A stretch of 20,371 nucleotides of DNA from Nitrospira sp. (GTDB lineage: Bacteria; Nitrospirota; Thermodesulfovibrionia; Thermodesulfovibrionales; SM23-35), in assembly GCA_016873575.1 (NCBI GenBank), contig VGWY01000015.1, forward strand, positions 1 to 20,371. The letters run 5' to 3'. Positions 1 through 7,070 of the stretch are shown here, piece by piece. Position numbers and translations under genes: made by a program. The notes beneath the pieces are model-generated. The model did no database searches. It was not told the DNA's origin and saw only the letters and a program-made list of their open reading frames with translations. Within the stretch, counting starts at the first letter, position 1. Every line of letters begins with the position of its first letter.

Positions 1-50
1 CAACTATCCATCACCCTTTAAGTGATTTTTCCCTGTGGTTTTTTACTGTA

Positions 51-66
51 AATCGCTCAGCTTAGG
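51..66 (+). repeat. Copy of a short AATCGCTCA..TTAGG motif
   Basis: This 16-bp stretch (AATCGCTCAGCTTAGG) matches 14 of 16 bases at 12517-12532, and its first half occurs again inverted at 12374-12386. Both neighbourhoods also carry a CTCTGTG-type repeat, so the two motifs may belong to one larger, decayed intergenic element. Bases 1-189, downstream of nagZ, hold no gene that I can support; a weak stem (ATCAC/GTGAT) followed by T's lies at 10-30. Confidence 0.45.
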
Positions 67-93
67 AATAAATAAAAGAGATATTTGTTCTTA

Positions 94-124
94 TTCTCAG
101 TGTCTCTGTGCCTCAGTGGTTAAA
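94..124 (+). repeat. CTCTGTG-type dispersed intergenic repeat, copy 1
   Basis: The stretch contains TGTCTCTGTGCCTCAGTGG followed by TTAAA. It is one of five related copies in the window (94-124, 1766-1795 inverted, 1834-1868, 12342-12366, 20171-20198 inverted). All lie between genes. I see no ORF or promoter in it. Confidence 0.7.
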
Positions 125-189
125 GTTCTCTTTCAATATAAATACGAAAGAGGGGAAATATAATTAAATACCCGGATGAAACGGCTTCC

Positions 190-1692
190 CTATTTCATGT
201 TTTTCACAATAAGTTCTGCTACAGTTTTTTGAGCAACTTCTGAATCCCAGTATGCATAGATTTTTATGATATCATCTTTCAGACTATCAAGAATATGAGG
301 GCTTCCAAAGGATATGGCAATCCTTGTCCTTTCCCCAAGTTCTTTCATTGTATCCTCAATCCATGGCGTTACCCCTCCCTTCCATGCTTTTATCTTTGAA
401 AATACTGCAACAATAATATCTTTACCAATGGTATTATTCCTGAGTTGGGAATCGATTCCTTTCATCTGTCTCTTCAATGATAGATACCGTAACTCAGGTT
501 TTTTAAACAGTAATTCTTCAATGAAAACACTCCCCTTTTCTTCTTCTTCATCATTCAGTACAATCAGCGAAGGCTTTTTTATTGGCCTTATTTCTCCCTT
601 TAGATTGATAGCTTTCCTGGTAAGTTCTTCTGAGAGCTTTTTATGCTCTTCGAAAGAAAAAGATGGTTCAGCATGTGTAACATTAGAGCAATAAGTCCTG
701 CGAAATCTCCGAAGTCGGTTTATTGTTGAGAGAGAAGGCTGATAATCATTCTTTTCAAGATGAGAAACGATGCTATCAGGCTCTGTTGGATGGAGGAGAA
801 AATCTACACCAGCCCCGAGTGCCATCAATGATGCCTTCTCTTCTGTCAAGTTATGCACACTCTTCAAACCGTGCATATTCAGTGCATCGGTGATTGTAAT
901 ACCTCTGAATTCCATTTTATCTTTAAGGTATCGTATCGCTTTCTCTGATAGGGATACAGGAATCCCTGATGGATCTATAGCAGGCACGCTGAGATGGCCG
1001 AGCATAATCATTTTTACCCCTGCTTTTATAGCTCTCCTGAAAGGTACAAGCTCTGTGTTTTCGAGCAATGGTAATTCTTTCTTAATCAATGGCAGGCTTA
1101 TATGTGAATCCACTTCTGTATCACCATGACCCGGAAAGTGCTTCCCACATGCTGCAACTCCGTTACCCTGCAATATTCTTATCATCCTGCAACCGAAGAA
1201 CAATACTGTTTCAGGGTCTTCTCCAAATGACCGTGTTGATATTATAGGATTCCGTGGGTTTGTATTGATATCGAGTACCGGGGCAAATATTGTATTTATT
1301 CCTGCATATTGTGCTTCAAGTGCAATTGCCTTAAAGGCGCGCCTTAGAAGATTTAGACCTGGATTCTGAACTCCACCCCCACCCACCCCTCCCCCTTTGA
1401 GGGGGAGGGCAAGGGAGGGGGGTTTGACAGCCGAGGCGACTGCCATTGCAGGAGGGAAGAGGGTCCCTTCTTTAATTTGTTGGCCTAATCCCTGCTCAAG
1501 GTCTGAGGAAATGATTAAAGGTTCTGCAGTCTCTTTCTGAAGTTCACTGATTCCCTTTCTGACTGTCTCGAGGTTTCCTCCAAAGATAATGAATCCTGCA
1601 ATGCCTTTTTTGACAAGTCTGAGATAATAGTCAAATTTTTTCTCGATCTCGTTACCATTGAGCCGCGGGATGAGAAACTGGTAGAAATTCAT
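190..1692 (-). CDS. nagZ: Beta-N-acetylhexosaminidase, GH3 family (NagZ-like)
   Basis: The family hydrolyses terminal beta-1,4-N-acetylglucosamine from muropeptides during cell-wall recycling. The 500-aa product has a GH3 TIM-barrel domain (about residues 1-330) with the NagZ signature KHFPGHGDTEVDSH at 184-197, which holds the catalytic His/Asp pair, and the nucleophile Asp269 in TITDALNM. A C-terminal alpha/beta domain (about 340-500, with AISFGSPHIL) makes it the two-domain form, as in Bacillus NagZ, rather than the short enterobacterial form. I see no signal peptide, so it is probably cytoplasmic. Residues about 87-109 (rich in Pro and Gly, containing SLALPLKGGG) interrupt the usual join between the FPPAMAVA strand and the following NPGL helix, and are encoded by a GC-rich palindromic repeat. 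The frame stays open through it. The start has no Shine-Dalgarno sequence but has TATAAT close upstream. It is transcribed divergently from ftsY. Confidence 0.9.
   Translation of the reverse strand: MNFYQFLIPRLNGNEIEKKFDYYLRLVKKGIAGFIIFGGNLETVRKGISELQKETAEPLIISSDLEQGLGQQIKEGTLFPPAMAVASAVKPPSLALPLKGGGVGGGGVQNPGLNLLRRAFKAIALEAQYAGINTIFAPVLDINTNPRNPIISTRSFGEDPETVLFFGCRMIRILQGNGVAACGKHFPGHGDTEVDSHISLPLIKKELPLLENTELVPFRRAIKAGVKMIMLGHLSVPAIDPSGIPVSLSEKAIRYLKDKMEFRGITITDALNMHGLKSVHNLTEEKASLMALGAGVDFLLHPTEPDSIVSHLEKNDYQPSLSTINRLRRFRRTYCSNVTHAEPSFSFEEHKKLSEELTRKAINLKGEIRPIKKPSLIVLNDEEEEKGSVFIEELLFKKPELRYLSLKRQMKGIDSQLRNNTIGKDIIVAVFSKIKAWKGGVTPWIEDTMKELGERTRIAISFGSPHILDSLKDDIIKIYAYWDSEVAQKTVAELIVKNMK
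1372..1424. repeat. GC-rich palindromic repeat inserted in nagZ
   Basis: An almost pure C/G tract with an inverted repeat at 1387-1409: CCCTCCCCCT pairs perfectly over 10 bp with AGGGGGAGGG across a 3-nt loop. Its composition is unlike the rest of nagZ. On the nagZ strand it encodes a stretch rich in Pro, Leu, Gly and Val (about residues 90-108) with no counterpart in the usual GH3 fold. From memory, repeats of this kind (CCCTCCCTTGCCCTCCCCC-like) are common as intergenic elements in environmental bacteria; that is a recollection, not a search result. Confidence 0.75.
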
Positions 1693-1697
1693 GAGGT

Positions 1698-1703
1698 ATT
1701 ATA
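1698..1703 (-). promoter_or_regulatory. -10 box of nagZ, leaderless-type spacing
   Basis: On the minus strand a perfect TATAAT ends 5 nt before the A of the nagZ ATG, and there is no Shine-Dalgarno sequence. A poor -35 candidate (TTGGAT) lies about 19 bp further upstream. If the box is used, transcription would start at or next to the start codon. Confidence 0.45.
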
Positions 1704-1765
1704 TCAGCGGATTGATTAATCTATCCAAAAAATTTAGAATTTCAGGAGGCACAAGAAATTATAAA

Positions 1766-1795
1766 CTACAGTGACACTGAGACACAGAGATTTAA
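1766..1795 (-). repeat. CTCTGTG-type dispersed repeat, copy 2 (inverted)
   Basis: Read on the minus strand it contains AAATCTCTGTGTCTCAGTG. With the plus-oriented copy at 1834-1868 it forms an inverted pair about 40 bp apart in the nagZ-ftsY gap; CACAGAGA (1783-1790) can pair with TCTCTGTG (1836-1843), giving a hairpin upstream of ftsY. Confidence 0.6.
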
Positions 1796-1833
1796 GACTA
1801 TAAATCAAGAACTTAAAAATTAATTTTTGTATT

Positions 1834-1868
1834 TTCTCTGTGACCTCTGTGTTCTCTGTGGTTAAATT
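1834..1868 (+). repeat. CTCTGTG-type dispersed repeat, copy 3
   Basis: It contains three tandem CTCTGTG units followed by GGTTAAATTT, and ends only about 12 bp before the ftsY ribosome-binding site. It probably lies in the ftsY 5' leader. Confidence 0.7.
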
Positions 1869-1891
1869 TAGGTTTTTTATGAGGAGGGAAG

Positions 1892-2797
1892 ATGGGTTTT
1901 TTTGAAAAGCTGAAACAAGGGCTCGCAAAGACGAAAAAGGGCTTTATAGAAAAGGTCGAGGCTATATTTACAGGTCGTAAGATTGATGAAGAAACCCTTG
2001 AAGAGCTTGAAGAGGCATTAATTCTATCTGATGTCGGGACAAAGGCTACATCAGAAATCATGACAGCAATCCGTGAAAAGGCAAAAAGGGGTGAGGTCGG
2101 GGATACTGTCTCTGTAAAAGAACTTTTGAAGAAAGAGATGATAACTATTCTTGGTAATGCGCAGCCCCTTGTAGTCTATGGAGAAAAGCCTTTTGTGATC
2201 CTTTCTGTTGGAGTGAACGGCGTGGGGAAAACAACGACTATCGGAAAACTTGCAAGCAGGTTTCGTTCAGAGGGACTCTCTGTTATACTCGCAGCAGGTG
2301 ATACCTTCAGGGCTGCTGGAATAGAACAGCTTGAGATATGGGCAAAGAGGGCAGATGCCCAGTTCGTTAAACACCAGAGCGGATCAGATCCGGCAGCGGT
2401 TGCATTTGATGCCATCACAGCAGCAAAACATAGAGGTATAGATGTCGTGATTATAGATACTGCAGGCAGGCTACATACAAAAAGTCCTCTCATGGAAGAA
2501 CTGAAAAAGGTGAAAAGGGTAATTGAAAAGGCAATGCCTAATGCCCCTCACGAGGTTCTTCTTGTTGTTGATGCAACGACAGGACAGAATGCCCTGAGAC
2601 AGGCACAGATGTTCAATGAGGCAATTGGAGTAACCGGGATTGCCCTGGCAAAACTCGATGGCACTGCAAAAGGCGGAATAGTCTTTGCAATAAAAAAGGA
2701 TTTTGGAATCCCTGTAAGGCTTATTGGTATTGGTGAAGGGTTAGATGACCTGCGAGATTTCAATCCTGAGGAGTTTGTGGAGGCACTTTTTTCATAA
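1892..2797 (+). CDS. ftsY: Signal recognition particle receptor FtsY
   Basis: FtsY is the GTPase that docks SRP-ribosome complexes at the inner membrane by pairing with Ffh. The 301-aa protein is the NG core almost alone: an N-domain helical bundle (about 1-95) begins at once with MGFFEKLKQGL, and the long acidic A domain of the E. coli protein is absent. G-domain elements are all present: P-loop GVNGVGKTT 107-115, DTFRAA 137-142, DTAGRLH 189-195 and KLDGTAKGG 254-262, closing with IGEGLDDLRDF. The first residues probably form the amphipathic membrane-binding helix. A strong ribosome-binding site (GAGGAGGGA, 1881-1889) supports the ATG. The 3' end overlaps the convergent penicillin-binding-protein gene by 38 bp. 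Confidence 0.97.
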   Translation: MGFFEKLKQGLAKTKKGFIEKVEAIFTGRKIDEETLEELEEALILSDVGTKATSEIMTAIREKAKRGEVGDTVSVKELLKKEMITILGNAQPLVVYGEKPFVILSVGVNGVGKTTTIGKLASRFRSEGLSVILAAGDTFRAAGIEQLEIWAKRADAQFVKHQSGSDPAAVAFDAITAAKHRGIDVVIIDTAGRLHTKSPLMEELKKVKRVIEKAMPNAPHEVLLVVDATTGQNALRQAQMFNEAIGVTGIALAKLDGTAKGGIVFAIKKDFGIPVRLIGIGEGLDDLRDFNPEEFVEALFS

Positions 2798-4592
2798 ATT
2801 CGATCCATATCGGAAGTGCTGCCCTCGCACCTGTCTCTTTTGGACCAATAGGTGTATGATTATCCCTTCCAACCCAGACACCAACAACGAAAGAATCATC
2901 AAACCCGATAAACCATGCATCTGTGTAATCATTTGTTGTCCCTGTTTTTCCATAAACAGGCCTGACGAGTTCTTTTGCCCTTTGCGCTGTCCCCTCTTGA
3001 ATAACTGCATGCAACACTATCTTCATCTCCTCTATGACATTTTTATTGACTGTCTCTTGTCCCTTTGGCATTGTTTCATCGATGACTGCACCATCTCTGT
3101 TCAGTATCCTCTCGTATAATTGCGGCTCAATAATTCTGCCTGTTGCAAAGGCGGAGTATGCACAGACTATTTCCATGAGTGTTAAGTCAGAAGAACCGAG
3201 TGCTGTTGGCAGATAAGGCTGAAGATTGCTCTTGATGCCGAGCTTTTGAGCAGTATCAATGACGTTAGCGATTCCGACCCTGTTCGCAAGCCTGACAGTT
3301 GCAGCGTTTAGGGATTTCGCAAGGGCAGTCTTAAGAGTTACCACTCCGTAGTATTTCCCATCATAGTTTTTGGGAGACCATACCTCGCCATGACGTGCAC
3401 CCCTGAACGAAATTGGTGAATCGGCAACCTTGTCTCCTGATAGCAGTCCGCTATTGAACGCGGTGAGATAAACAAATGGCTTAAATGCCGAGCCCGGCTG
3501 TCTTTTTGCCTGTATCGCCCTGTTATACTGGTTTGCCCAGAAATCAAGACCGCCGACCATCGCCTTAATATGTCCTGTCCGTAAGTCTATTGCTATCAAT
3601 GATGCCTGTATACCAGGACTTACCCTTTTCTCAACGGTCTCAATCCCGTTTTTTACTGCCTCTTCCGCTATCTTTTGCAGTCTATAGTCCAATGTCGAAT
3701 AAATCCGATAGCCTGCTGTATAAATCTCGGTACCGTATTTCTGTTCAAGTCTCTGGCGCAAAAATTCTATAAAATATGGTGCCTCATATTTTCTCATATG
3801 TAGTGTTAGAGGAAGTGATTCTTTCTCTGCCTTGTCAAAGTCAGCTTTCGTAATAAAATGATGGTTGAGCATCTGTTTTAATGCCACAGAACGCCTTTCT
3901 CTGGCCTTTTGAGGGTTTTTGAACGGAGAGTACCGCGAGGGTGCTTTTGGAAGCGATGCGAGTAGTGCCGCTTCCCCGATAGATATTTCTTTAACGGATT
4001 TCCCAAAATATGTCTGTGAGGCAGCCTCGATACCATATGCCCTTGTTCCGAAATATGCCTGATTGAGATAAAGACCGAGTATTTCATCCTTTGTATAATG
4101 TTTCTCTATCTTGATGGACAGAACTGCTTCCTTCAATTTCCTTTTTAAAGACCTGTCAGATGTTAAAAAAAGCATCCTTGCGAGTTGCTGGGTGATGGTG
4201 CTCCCTCCTTCCACGATCCCTCCTGCCTTGATATCGTGCCACAGTGCACGGAATATCCCTATGAGATCAACTCCAGGGTGATAATAAAATCTGATATCTT
4301 CAACTGATATAAATGCCTTTTTTACATGGGGTGGTATCTGATAATGTGGTATAAATGTCCTCCGCTCAAGATAAAGCTCCGCAATAACCTTTCCATCACT
4401 TGAATATACCCGGGATGACTCTATCGGAGCGTATTCCTCAAGGGATTTTATCTTCGGGAGATCAGAGGTTGTCCAATATATGAAGCCTCCAAGGGCACCG
4501 ATAAAGGCAGAGAAGATAACGAATGCAATGATTATCTTGTTGGGTGTAGTTCTTTTCTCTGACTTTTCAAGTTCCTGCTCAAGCCTGCTCAT
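2760..4592 (-). CDS. mrcA: Class A penicillin-binding protein (PBP1A type)
   Basis: A bifunctional murein synthase that polymerises lipid II and cross-links the peptides on the outer face of the inner membrane. The 610-aa product has a short cytoplasmic tail, one membrane segment (about 19-40), then a GT51 glycosyltransferase domain with the catalytic motif EDIRFY (Glu98) and GGSTITQQL (129-137). The transpeptidase domain (about 325-590) has all three active-site motifs: SAFK 368-371 (nucleophile Ser368), SLN 427-429 and KTGT 549-552. At 610 residues it is shorter than E. coli PBP1A (about 850), lacking the large inserted and C-terminal regions, as in many non-enteric bacteria. The start lacks a Shine-Dalgarno sequence and has TATAAT 6 nt upstream. 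The last 38 bp overlap ftsY in opposite orientation. PBP1A rather than PBP1B/C is inferred from overall style. Confidence 0.93.
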   Translation of the reverse strand: MSRLEQELEKSEKRTTPNKIIIAFVIFSAFIGALGGFIYWTTSDLPKIKSLEEYAPIESSRVYSSDGKVIAELYLERRTFIPHYQIPPHVKKAFISVEDIRFYYHPGVDLIGIFRALWHDIKAGGIVEGGSTITQQLARMLFLTSDRSLKRKLKEAVLSIKIEKHYTKDEILGLYLNQAYFGTRAYGIEAASQTYFGKSVKEISIGEAALLASLPKAPSRYSPFKNPQKARERRSVALKQMLNHHFITKADFDKAEKESLPLTLHMRKYEAPYFIEFLRQRLEQKYGTEIYTAGYRIYSTLDYRLQKIAEEAVKNGIETVEKRVSPGIQASLIAIDLRTGHIKAMVGGLDFWANQYNRAIQAKRQPGSAFKPFVYLTAFNSGLLSGDKVADSPISFRGARHGEVWSPKNYDGKYYGVVTLKTALAKSLNAATVRLANRVGIANVIDTAQKLGIKSNLQPYLPTALGSSDLTLMEIVCAYSAFATGRIIEPQLYERILNRDGAVIDETMPKGQETVNKNVIEEMKIVLHAVIQEGTAQRAKELVRPVYGKTGTTNDYTDAWFIGFDDSFVVGVWVGRDNHTPIGPKETGARAALPIWIEFMKKVPPQTPQD

Positions 4593-4598
4593 AAATTC

Positions 4599-4604
4599 AT
4601 TATA
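4599..4604 (-). promoter_or_regulatory. -10 box of the PBP1A gene, leaderless-type spacing
   Basis: A perfect TATAAT on the minus strand ends 6 nt before the ATG, and no ribosome-binding site is visible between. No good -35 box is seen. The arrangement repeats that of nagZ. Confidence 0.4.
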
Positions 4605-4630
4605 ACGCAGATTGAAGAGATTAAGGTGTG

Positions 4631-4660
4631 GCTACAAAATCCCTTAATTTAGGCTATAAT
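4631..4660 (+). promoter_or_regulatory. Candidate promoter of leuD-leuB
   Basis: TATAAT at 4655-4660 with a weak -35 (GCTACA, 3 of 6) 18 bp upstream. It lies about 42 bp before the leuD start, in the gap shared with the divergent penicillin-binding-protein gene. I see no leader peptide or attenuator. Confidence 0.5.
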
Positions 4661-4702
4661 AATTTCTAAATCTCATTTGTCATTGTAATTTATGGAGGAG
4701 GA

Positions 4703-5218
4703 ATGCTGATTAAAGGCAAAGTCTGGAGATTTGGGAATGATGTAGATACAGATGCAATTATACCTGCGAGGTATCTGAATACCTCTGATCCGGAAGAACT
4801 CGCAAAACACATAATGGAAGACGCAGACAGGGATTTCCCGAACAAGGTAAAAGCAGGTGATATTATCGTTGCTGGCAAAAACTTTGGCTGTGGTTCTTCA
4901 AGGGAGCATGCACCGATTGTAATAAAGGCAGCAGGTATTCAGGCAGTGATAGCAAAAAGTTTTGCCAGGATCTTTTACCGTAATGCCTTTAATATCGGGC
5001 TTCCCATCTTTGAATCTGCTGAAGCAGCAGAGAAGATTAAAGAAGCCGATGAGATAGAGATTGATGCTGACAATGGGATAATAAGGAATGTAACAACACG
5101 TAAGACATACAAGGCCAATCCGATTCCTCCATTTATGCAGGAGTTAATCTCTGCAGGTGGATTGGTAGAATGGACGAAGAGAAAGTTAAAAGTGGTGGTA
5201 CAGGAGAATAATCCATGA
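4703..5218 (+). CDS. leuD: 3-isopropylmalate dehydratase small subunit
   Basis: With LeuC it isomerises 2-isopropylmalate to 3-isopropylmalate in leucine synthesis. The 171-aa length is that of the short LeuD class that pairs with the archaeal-type LeuC (bacterial LeuD of the E. coli kind is near 200). Recognisable motifs are NDVDTDAIIPARYL near the N-terminus, FGCGSSREHAP in the middle, and FARIFYRNAFNIGLP, all typical of the aconitase swivel domain. A strong ribosome-binding site (GGAGGAGG, 4694-4701) precedes the ATG. The stop codon overlaps the leuB start (ATGA, 5215-5218), so translation is probably coupled. No leuC lies in this window, so the large subunit must be encoded elsewhere. A homoaconitase or 2,3-dimethylmalate small subunit is the main alternative, unlikely with leuB adjoining. 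Confidence 0.93.
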   Translation: MLIKGKVWRFGNDVDTDAIIPARYLNTSDPEELAKHIMEDADRDFPNKVKAGDIIVAGKNFGCGSSREHAPIVIKAAGIQAVIAKSFARIFYRNAFNIGLPIFESAEAAEKIKEADEIEIDADNGIIRNVTTRKTYKANPIPPFMQELISAGGLVEWTKRKLKVVVQENNP

Positions 5219-6285
5219 AATCTTATAACATAGCTGTCATACCAGGAGATGGGACAGGGCCAGAGGTCATTCGAGAAGGTATCAAGGTATTAGATGTCAT
5301 TTCTCAGAGGTTCGGGTTTAAACTTAACCTCCATTATTATGATTTTGGGGGAGGACGATATTTAAAAACAGGAGAAACTTTACCAGATGGTGCAATTGAT
5401 GAGCTAAAAAAATATGATGCTATCTATCTTGGTGCGATAGGGCATCCTGATGTAAAACCCGGTATCCTCGAAAAGGGAATCCTTTTACGGCTGAGATTTG
5501 AGCTTGACCAGTATATCAACTTGAGACCGGTAACGTTGTATCCTGGAGTTGACTGCCCATTAAAGGATAAGAGACCTGAGGATATAGATTTTGTTGTTGT
5601 GAGGGAAAATACAGAAGGATTGTATGCAGGAGCAGGCGGCGTCCTGAAAAAAGGCACGCCTGATGAGGTTGCAATACAGGAGTCTATCAATACAAGGAAG
5701 GGTGTTGAGCGGTGCATTCGCTTTGCCTTTGAATACTGTAAGAGGAGAAACAAAGGGAACAAACTTACGCTTTGTGGCAAGACAAATGTACTCACATTTG
5801 CCTTTGACCTCTGGGAAAGGACATTCTATGAGGTGGCAAAGGAATATCCTGAGATAAAGGCTGATTACGCACACATTGATGCAATAACAATGTGGTTTGT
5901 GAAAAATCCTGAGTGGTTTGATGTGATAGTCACAGACAATATGTTCGGAGATATTATTACAGATTTGGGGGCAATGATACAGGGTGGTATGGGCATAGCT
6001 GCAGGTGGAAATATTAATCCCGATGGAGTCTCTATGTTTGAGCCTATCGGAGGCTCTGCCCCAAAATATACGGGACAGAATGTAGTTAATCCTCTGGCTG
6101 CAATCTGTGCTGCTGGAATGATGCTTGAACATATTGGAGAGGGAAAATCAGCACAACTTCTTGAAAAGGCAGTTATGGAGGTTACGGGGAAATATCTCAA
6201 GAGTCTCGCTGCTGGGAAGATGGGTTATAGCACAACAGAAGTCGGCGACCTTGTTGCAAAGTTTGTGAACGAACTCAGCCCGTGA
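5215..6285 (+). CDS. leuB: 3-isopropylmalate dehydrogenase
   Basis: Oxidises and decarboxylates 3-isopropylmalate to 2-ketoisocaproate, the step after LeuCD. The 356-aa protein is a full-length beta-decarboxylating dehydrogenase: GDGTGPEV at 11-18, substrate arginines at Arg94, Arg104 and Arg130, Lys189 (CGKTNV), and metal-binding aspartates Asp222, Asp246 and Asp250. Leu90-Leu91 occupy the positions that are hydrophobic in isopropylmalate dehydrogenase and Ser/Asn in isocitrate dehydrogenase, so the substrate pocket looks like LeuB. The cofactor loop reads GSAPKYTGQ (280-288) with Lys284-Tyr285, the pair found in NADP-dependent isocitrate dehydrogenase, whereas NAD enzymes usually have Asp-Ile. 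The start overlaps the leuD stop and has its own ribosome-binding site (AGGAG, 5202-5206). Isocitrate or homoisocitrate dehydrogenase is a lesser alternative. Confidence 0.9.
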   Translation: MKSYNIAVIPGDGTGPEVIREGIKVLDVISQRFGFKLNLHYYDFGGGRYLKTGETLPDGAIDELKKYDAIYLGAIGHPDVKPGILEKGILLRLRFELDQYINLRPVTLYPGVDCPLKDKRPEDIDFVVVRENTEGLYAGAGGVLKKGTPDEVAIQESINTRKGVERCIRFAFEYCKRRNKGNKLTLCGKTNVLTFAFDLWERTFYEVAKEYPEIKADYAHIDAITMWFVKNPEWFDVIVTDNMFGDIITDLGAMIQGGMGIAAGGNINPDGVSMFEPIGGSAPKYTGQNVVNPLAAICAAGMMLEHIGEGKSAQLLEKAVMEVTGKYLKSLAAGKMGYSTTEVGDLVAKFVNELSP

Positions 6286-6301
6286 GCGGGGCAAGCCTCG
6301 A

Positions 6302-6331
6302 TTGACAAAGTTCGGGGTCTTTTGTTATAAA
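6302..6331 (+). promoter_or_regulatory. Promoter of tRNA-Asn
   Basis: Perfect -35 TTGACA at 6302-6307, 18-bp spacer, -10 TATAAA at 6326-6331. The predicted transcription start is within a few bases of the tRNA 5' end at 6342, so the tRNA has its own strong promoter despite following leuB by only 56 bp. Confidence 0.8.
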
Positions 6332-6341
6332 AAAAATCTGT

Positions 6342-6417
6342 TCCCGGGTAGCTCAGTCGGCAGAGCAGGTGGCTGTTAACCACCCTGTCGGGGGTTCGAG
6401 TCCCTCCCCGGGAGCCA
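6342..6417 (+). tRNA. tRNA-Asn(GTT)
   Basis: A 76-nt cloverleaf: acceptor TCCCGGG pairs with CCCGGGA, D-arm GCTCAGTCGGCAGAGC, anticodon loop CTGTTAA with GTT at 6375-6377, T-arm GGGGG-TTCGAGT-CCCTC with one G-T pair, discriminator G, and an encoded CCA end. The ordinary 5-base variable loop fits a class I tRNA. Confidence 0.97.
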
Positions 6418-6482
6418 ATTTTAAAAACTCACTGAATGTCTTACTTCGTATACATACTACAGAATGAATCTACCTCCCGATT

Positions 6483-7070
6483 TTAACATAATACATTTAC
6501 CCCAAACTTCTTCAGGCTCTCGGTCAGGGCGTTTAAGGGAAGACCCATCACATTAAAGAAATCCCCCTCTATTCTTTTGACGATCACAGCACCGAGTCCC
6601 TGAACGCCGTAAGCTCCGGCCTTGTCTAAAGGCTCACCGGATCTGATGTATGTCTCTATCTCATCCGTACTCAGCCTTTTAAAAAAGACCTTTGACTCTA
6701 CCGATCTTGATATTTCTTTTTTGCCGGCTGTATCTATTATCGTGAATCCCGTTATTACGGAATGGGCTTCCCCGCTCAGGGCCTTCAGCATCTCCTTCGC
6801 CTGTTCCTCGTTGCGGGGCTTGCCGAAAAGCCTGCCTCTAAATACTACAATGGTGTCAGCCGCTATAACGAGAGCATTCCTGTATCTGCGGGCAACGTGC
6901 CTTGCCTTTTCGCGTGAAAGGAACCTGGTGAGCTCATGAGGCTTCAGGCCGGGATCCACTTTCTCTTCGTAGTCGCTCTTATCGACCTTGAATTTCAGGC
7001 CTGTCTTTTTGAGTATTTCCTTTCTTCTCGGAGAAGCTGATGCAAGTATGATGGTCTTGATATTACGCAT
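6483..7070 (-). CDS. maf: Maf-family nucleoside triphosphate pyrophosphatase
   Basis: Maf proteins hydrolyse non-canonical or excess nucleotides (dTTP, UTP, modified NTPs) to the monophosphate. The 195-aa product has the N-terminal ASASPRR motif (10-16), the catalytic ADT (71-73), and DKAGAYGVQG (149-158) followed by IEGDFFNVMGLPL. The DKAGAYG segment is that of the YhdE-like dTTP/UTP group and not the YceF (m7GTP) group. The frame stays open upstream to 7208, but the ATG at 7070 is chosen because the family begins just before the ILASASPRR strand and because it overlaps the stop of the upstream flavoprotein gene by 8 bp, suggesting coupling. The ribosome-binding site is weak. Confidence 0.92.
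   Translation of the reverse strand: MRNIKTIILASASPRRKEILKKTGLKFKVDKSDYEEKVDPGLKPHELTRFLSREKARHVARRYRNALVIAADTIVVFRGRLFGKPRNEEQAKEMLKALSGEAHSVITGFTIIDTAGKKEISRSVESKVFFKRLSTDEIETYIRSGEPLDKAGAYGVQGLGAVIVKRIEGDFFNVMGLPLNALTESLKKFGVNVLC

Noticed and set aside
10..30. Terminator at the left edge
   Set aside because: The stem ATCAC/GTGAT is only 5 bp with a 7-nt loop, and the gene it would serve is outside the window.
314..1129. Two plus-strand open frames (314-694 and 770-1129) opposite nagZ
   Set aside because: They are antisense to a well-supported enzyme, have low-complexity Ser/Phe-rich products, and lack ribosome-binding sites.
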